From: SIG299 sp045593825
Lineage (GTDB): Bacteria; Bacillota; Clostridia; Lachnospirales; Lachnospiraceae
Direction of reading: 5' to 3'
Length of the DNA: 8,140 nt
Assembly (NCBI GenBank): GCA_045593825.1
Contig: JAZNXI010000089.1
Location: 1-8,140, forward strand
A program made the translations under genes and the position numbers. The number at the start of each line of letters is the position of its first letter. Position 1 is the stretch's first letter. The notes under the pieces are model-generated. The model ran no database searches. It was not told where the DNA came from and saw only the letters and a list, made by a program, of their open reading frames with translations. Shown here in pieces: positions 6,136 through 8,140 of this stretch.

Positions 6136-7167
6136 ATGGCAAAAGTAGTAACAATGGGCGAAATTATGTTAAGATTATCCACACCTGGCAACGAAAAGTT
6201 CATCCAGGCTGACGAGTTTGATGTATGCTACGGCGGTGGCGAAGCTAACGTAGCAGTTTCTCTTGCAAACTATGGTCATGATGCAGAATTCGTAACAAAG
6301 GTTCCAAAGAACCCAATCGGTGAGTGTGCAGTTGCAGCATTAAGAAAGATGAACGTAGCTACAGACAACATCGCATACGGCGGTGAGAGACTTGGTATCT
6401 ATTTCTTAGAGACCGGTGCAGCTATGAGAGCATCCAACGTAGTTTACGACAGAGCTCATTCCTCCATTTCTACTGCTACAGCAGAAGATTTTGATTTTGA
6501 TAAGATTTTTGAAGGTGCTGACTGGTTCCACTTCACAGGTATCACACCTGCAGTTTCCGACGCAGCAGCAGAGCTTACCGAAGTTGCTTTAAAGGCAGCT
6601 AAGAAGGCCGGCGTTAAGGTTTCCGTAGACTTAAACTTCCGTAAGAAGTTATGGTCCTCCGAAAAGGCTCAGAAGGTTATGACCAACTTAATGCAGTATG
6701 TTGACGTTTGTATCGGTAACGAAGAAGATGCTGAAAAGGTTCTTGGCTTCAAGCCTGGTAACACAGACGTAACCAGCGGTGACTTAGAGCTTGCAGGCTA
6801 CAAGGATATCTTCGAGCAGATGGTTGAAAAGTTCAACTTCGAATACGTTATCAGCTCCTTACGTGTAAGCCACAGTGCTTCCGATAACGGCTGGTCCGCA
6901 TGCATCTACTCCAGAGATACTAAGGAATTCTATCACTCCAGAGAGTACAGAATTTCCCCAATCGTTGACCGTGTAGGTGGCGGTGACTCCTTCGCAGGCG
7001 GTACAATTTGTGGTTTCCTTGATGGCAAGAACTTCAAGGATGCTCTTGAATTCGGTGTAGCAGCTTCCGCATTAAAGCACACCATCCCTGGCGACTTCAA
7101 CCTTGTTTCCAGAAGCGACGTTGACGGCCTTGTTGGCGGCGACGGCTCCGGTAGAGTACAGCGCTAG
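6136..7167 (+). CDS. kdgK: 2-keto-3-deoxygluconate kinase
   Basis: It phosphorylates KDG with ATP to 2-keto-3-deoxy-6-phosphogluconate, the shared late step for uronates and lyase-derived sugars, in the cytoplasm. The product is 343 residues, a PfkB/ribokinase-family sugar kinase, longer than E. coli KdgK (309). The N-terminal substrate region is CYGGGEANVAVSLANYG (31-47) and TKVPKNPIGECAVAALRKM. The C-terminal PfkB signature DRVGGGDSFAGG (278-289) has the catalytic base Asp284. The tail ends in a glycine-rich GGDGSGRVQR. Other PfkB sugar kinases (fructokinase, ribokinase) are possible on fold alone, but the operon decides for KDG. A strong AAGGAG precedes the ATG. Codon choice looks more biased than in uxaA (repeated GTA, GCA, AAG, TCC), perhaps reflecting high expression. 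KDPG aldolase, often the next gene, is absent here. Confidence 0.93.
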   Translation: MAKVVTMGEIMLRLSTPGNEKFIQADEFDVCYGGGEANVAVSLANYGHDAEFVTKVPKNPIGECAVAALRKMNVATDNIAYGGERLGIYFLETGAAMRASNVVYDRAHSSISTATAEDFDFDKIFEGADWFHFTGITPAVSDAAAELTEVALKAAKKAGVKVSVDLNFRKKLWSSEKAQKVMTNLMQYVDVCIGNEEDAEKVLGFKPGNTDVTSGDLELAGYKDIFEQMVEKFNFEYVISSLRVSHSASDNGWSACIYSRDTKEFYHSREYRISPIVDRVGGGDSFAGGTICGFLDGKNFKDALEFGVAASALKHTIPGDFNLVSRSDVDGLVGGDGSGRVQR

Positions 7168-7188
7168 TTTAAAGCAAAATAAAAATTT

Positions 7189-7218
7189 CATGAGCCGTGG
7201 TTTTGGCCACGGCTCATG
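7189..7218. other. Intercistronic 12-bp perfect stem-loop between kdgK and kduI
   Basis: CATGAGCCGTGG (7189-7200) pairs perfectly with CCACGGCTCATG (7207-7218) around a 6-nt loop, a GC-rich and very stable hairpin 21 nt after the kdgK stop. On the plus strand no U-run follows (CTAAATTATCC), so it is not a canonical terminator for the operon. On the minus strand it is followed by a U-rich stretch (complement of 7175-7188), which would terminate antisense transcripts. It probably tunes kduI relative to kdgK or protects the upstream mRNA end (inference). Confidence 0.7.
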
Positions 7219-7256
7219 CTAAATTATCCACATAATAAAAAGAGAGGTACATAGTT

Positions 7257-8107
7257 ATGGAACTTAGAACAGCAGCATCCCCAAGAGATGTAAAGCATTA
7301 TACCACCGACAGACTTCGTGAAGAGTTTTTAATTGATGATTTATTCCAGAAGGACGTTATTAAGTTGGTTTACAGCCACATCGATAGAATTATCACCGGT
7401 TCTGCTGTGCCTGTGAAGGAAAACTTAGTTCTTACCGCAGGTGACGAACTTCGTGCAGATTATTTCCTGGAAAGAAGAGAAATGGGTGTTATCAACATCG
7501 GCGGTGCCGGTGTTATCACCATTGATGGCAAGGAATACAACGTGGCATACAAGGAAGGTATGTACATCGGCATGGGTGCAAAGGACATTTCCTTCGCAAG
7601 CGTAGACGCAGCAAATCCTGCAAAGTTCTACTTAAACAGTGCACCTGCCCACAAGTCTTACCCAACTGTTCTTATTAAGCCGGAAGGTACCCCGGAAGAG
7701 GGCGTAGTTATTGTTAAGGATGAAAATAAGGTAGAACTTGGCTGTCTGGCTGATGCAAACCACAGAACTATCTGCAAGTACATCTTACCTGGTCAGGTAG
7801 AAAGCTGCCAGCTGGTTATGGGTATGACTAAGCTTGAGGAAGGCAGTGTTTGGAACACTATGCCATGCCACACCCATGACAGAAGAATGGAAGTATATTT
7901 ATACTTTGATATGAAGGACGATGCCCTGGTATTCCATTACATGGGCGAGCCTACAGAAACAAGACACATTGTAATGAAGAACGAGCAGGCGGTAATTTCT
8001 CCAAGCTGGTCCATCCACTCCGGATGCGGCACCAGAGCCTACACCTTCATTTGGGGCATGGTTGGTGAAAATCAGGCATTCGACGATATGGACGGCGTTG
8101 CAATGCA
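7257..8107 (+). CDS. kduI: 5-keto-4-deoxyuronate isomerase (4-deoxy-L-threo-5-hexosulose-uronate ketol-isomerase), 3' end missing
   Basis: It isomerises 5-keto-4-deoxyuronate, formed from the unsaturated uronate released by pectate and other polysaccharide lyases, to 2,5-diketo-3-deoxygluconate, which KduD reduces to KDG. It is a cupin-fold zinc enzyme. The first 283 codons are visible: LREEFLIDDLF and VYSHIDRIITGSAVPV near the N-terminus, then the metal motif H-T-H-x4-E as His205, His207 and Glu212 (MPCHTHDRRME), the fourth ligand His254 in PSWSIHSGCGTRAY, and the C-terminal signature FIWGMVGENQAFDDMDGVAM. E. coli KduI (278 aa) ends a few residues after this point, so only a handful of codons and the stop are missing. 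The frame stays open past 8107 but those codons (11 residues beginning QSRRPSG) come from adapter sequence. The start has AGAGAGG 9 nt upstream. It lies 89 nt after kdgK, across a stable stem-loop. Confidence 0.94.
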
Positions 8108-8140
8108 AAGTCGGAGGCCAAGCGGTCTTAGGAAGACAAG
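8108..8140 (+). other. Sequencing adapter (MGI/BGI DNBSEQ read-1) left at the contig end, not genomic
   Basis: Bases 8108-8139 match, base for base as I recall it, the 32-nt MGI/BGISEQ adapter that begins AAGTCGGAGGCC and ends GGAAGACAA. The final G at 8140 would be the next adapter or barcode base. The match begins exactly where KduI similarity stops (after GVAM) and where the expected last few codons and stop should be. Genomic sequence should be trusted only to 8107, and the A at 8107 itself is ambiguous because libraries are A-tailed. Confidence 0.93.

Noticed and set aside
7189..7218. Hairpin after kdgK as a plus-strand Rho-independent terminator ending the operon
   Set aside because: No T-tract follows on the plus strand and kduI continues in the same orientation and pathway, so it is listed only as an intercistronic stem-loop.
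7899..8108. Minus-strand 69-residue frame at the right end
   Set aside because: It is antisense to conserved KduI sequence, and its 5' end lies at the adapter junction, so it is an artefact.
8106..8140. Genuine frameshifted or extended KduI C-terminus
   Set aside because: The sequence equals a known library adapter, which explains the loss of similarity better than a mutation.
1..8140. CRISPR array, tRNA or rRNA genes, phage or defence genes
   Set aside because: No direct-repeat array, no cloverleaf-like or rRNA-like sequence, and no proteins of those classes were seen.

Overview
The window holds a hexuronate (pectin-derived uronic acid) catabolic locus from a low-to-moderate GC Firmicute. 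Protein style, strong AGGAGG-type ribosome binding sites and sigma-A promoters suggest a gut Clostridia/Lachnospiraceae member. That taxonomic call is inference from sequence style only.

Layout. 3-185: the 3' end of an unrecognised AT-rich plus-strand gene. 186-392: a non-coding segment bounded by a 13-bp perfect inverted repeat (200-212 / 381-393). It contains a GC-rich core and the strong terminator of the leftward operon. 393-2849: a leftward operon of a LacI-family regulator followed by uxaC (uronate isomerase). 2850-3081: a divergent control region with one promoter per direction and three LacI-type palindromes. 3082-8107: a rightward operon uxaB (tagaturonate reductase), uxaA (altronate dehydratase), kdgK (2-keto-3-deoxygluconate kinase) and kduI (5-keto-4-deoxyuronate isomerase). 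The gaps before kdgK and kduI carry stem-loops.

How the genes work together. UxaC converts D-galacturonate to D-tagaturonate, UxaB reduces it to D-altronate, UxaA dehydrates that to 2-keto-3-deoxygluconate (KDG), and KdgK phosphorylates KDG to KDPG. KduI belongs to the parallel route that takes the unsaturated uronate released by polysaccharide lyases to KDG through KduD. The cluster therefore joins free galacturonate and lyase-derived unsaturated uronate at KDG. KDPG aldolase, KduD and a transporter are not in the window.

Technical warning. The last 33 bases (8108-8140) are not genomic. Bases 8108-8139 match, base for base as I recall it, the 32-nt MGI/BGI (DNBSEQ) read-1 library adapter. 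The contig really ends at about 8107, a few codons before the expected kduI stop. I found no previously undescribed biological system. The most interesting items are the adapter artefact, the inverted-repeat-bounded element next to the uxaC stop, and the multi-operator divergent control region.
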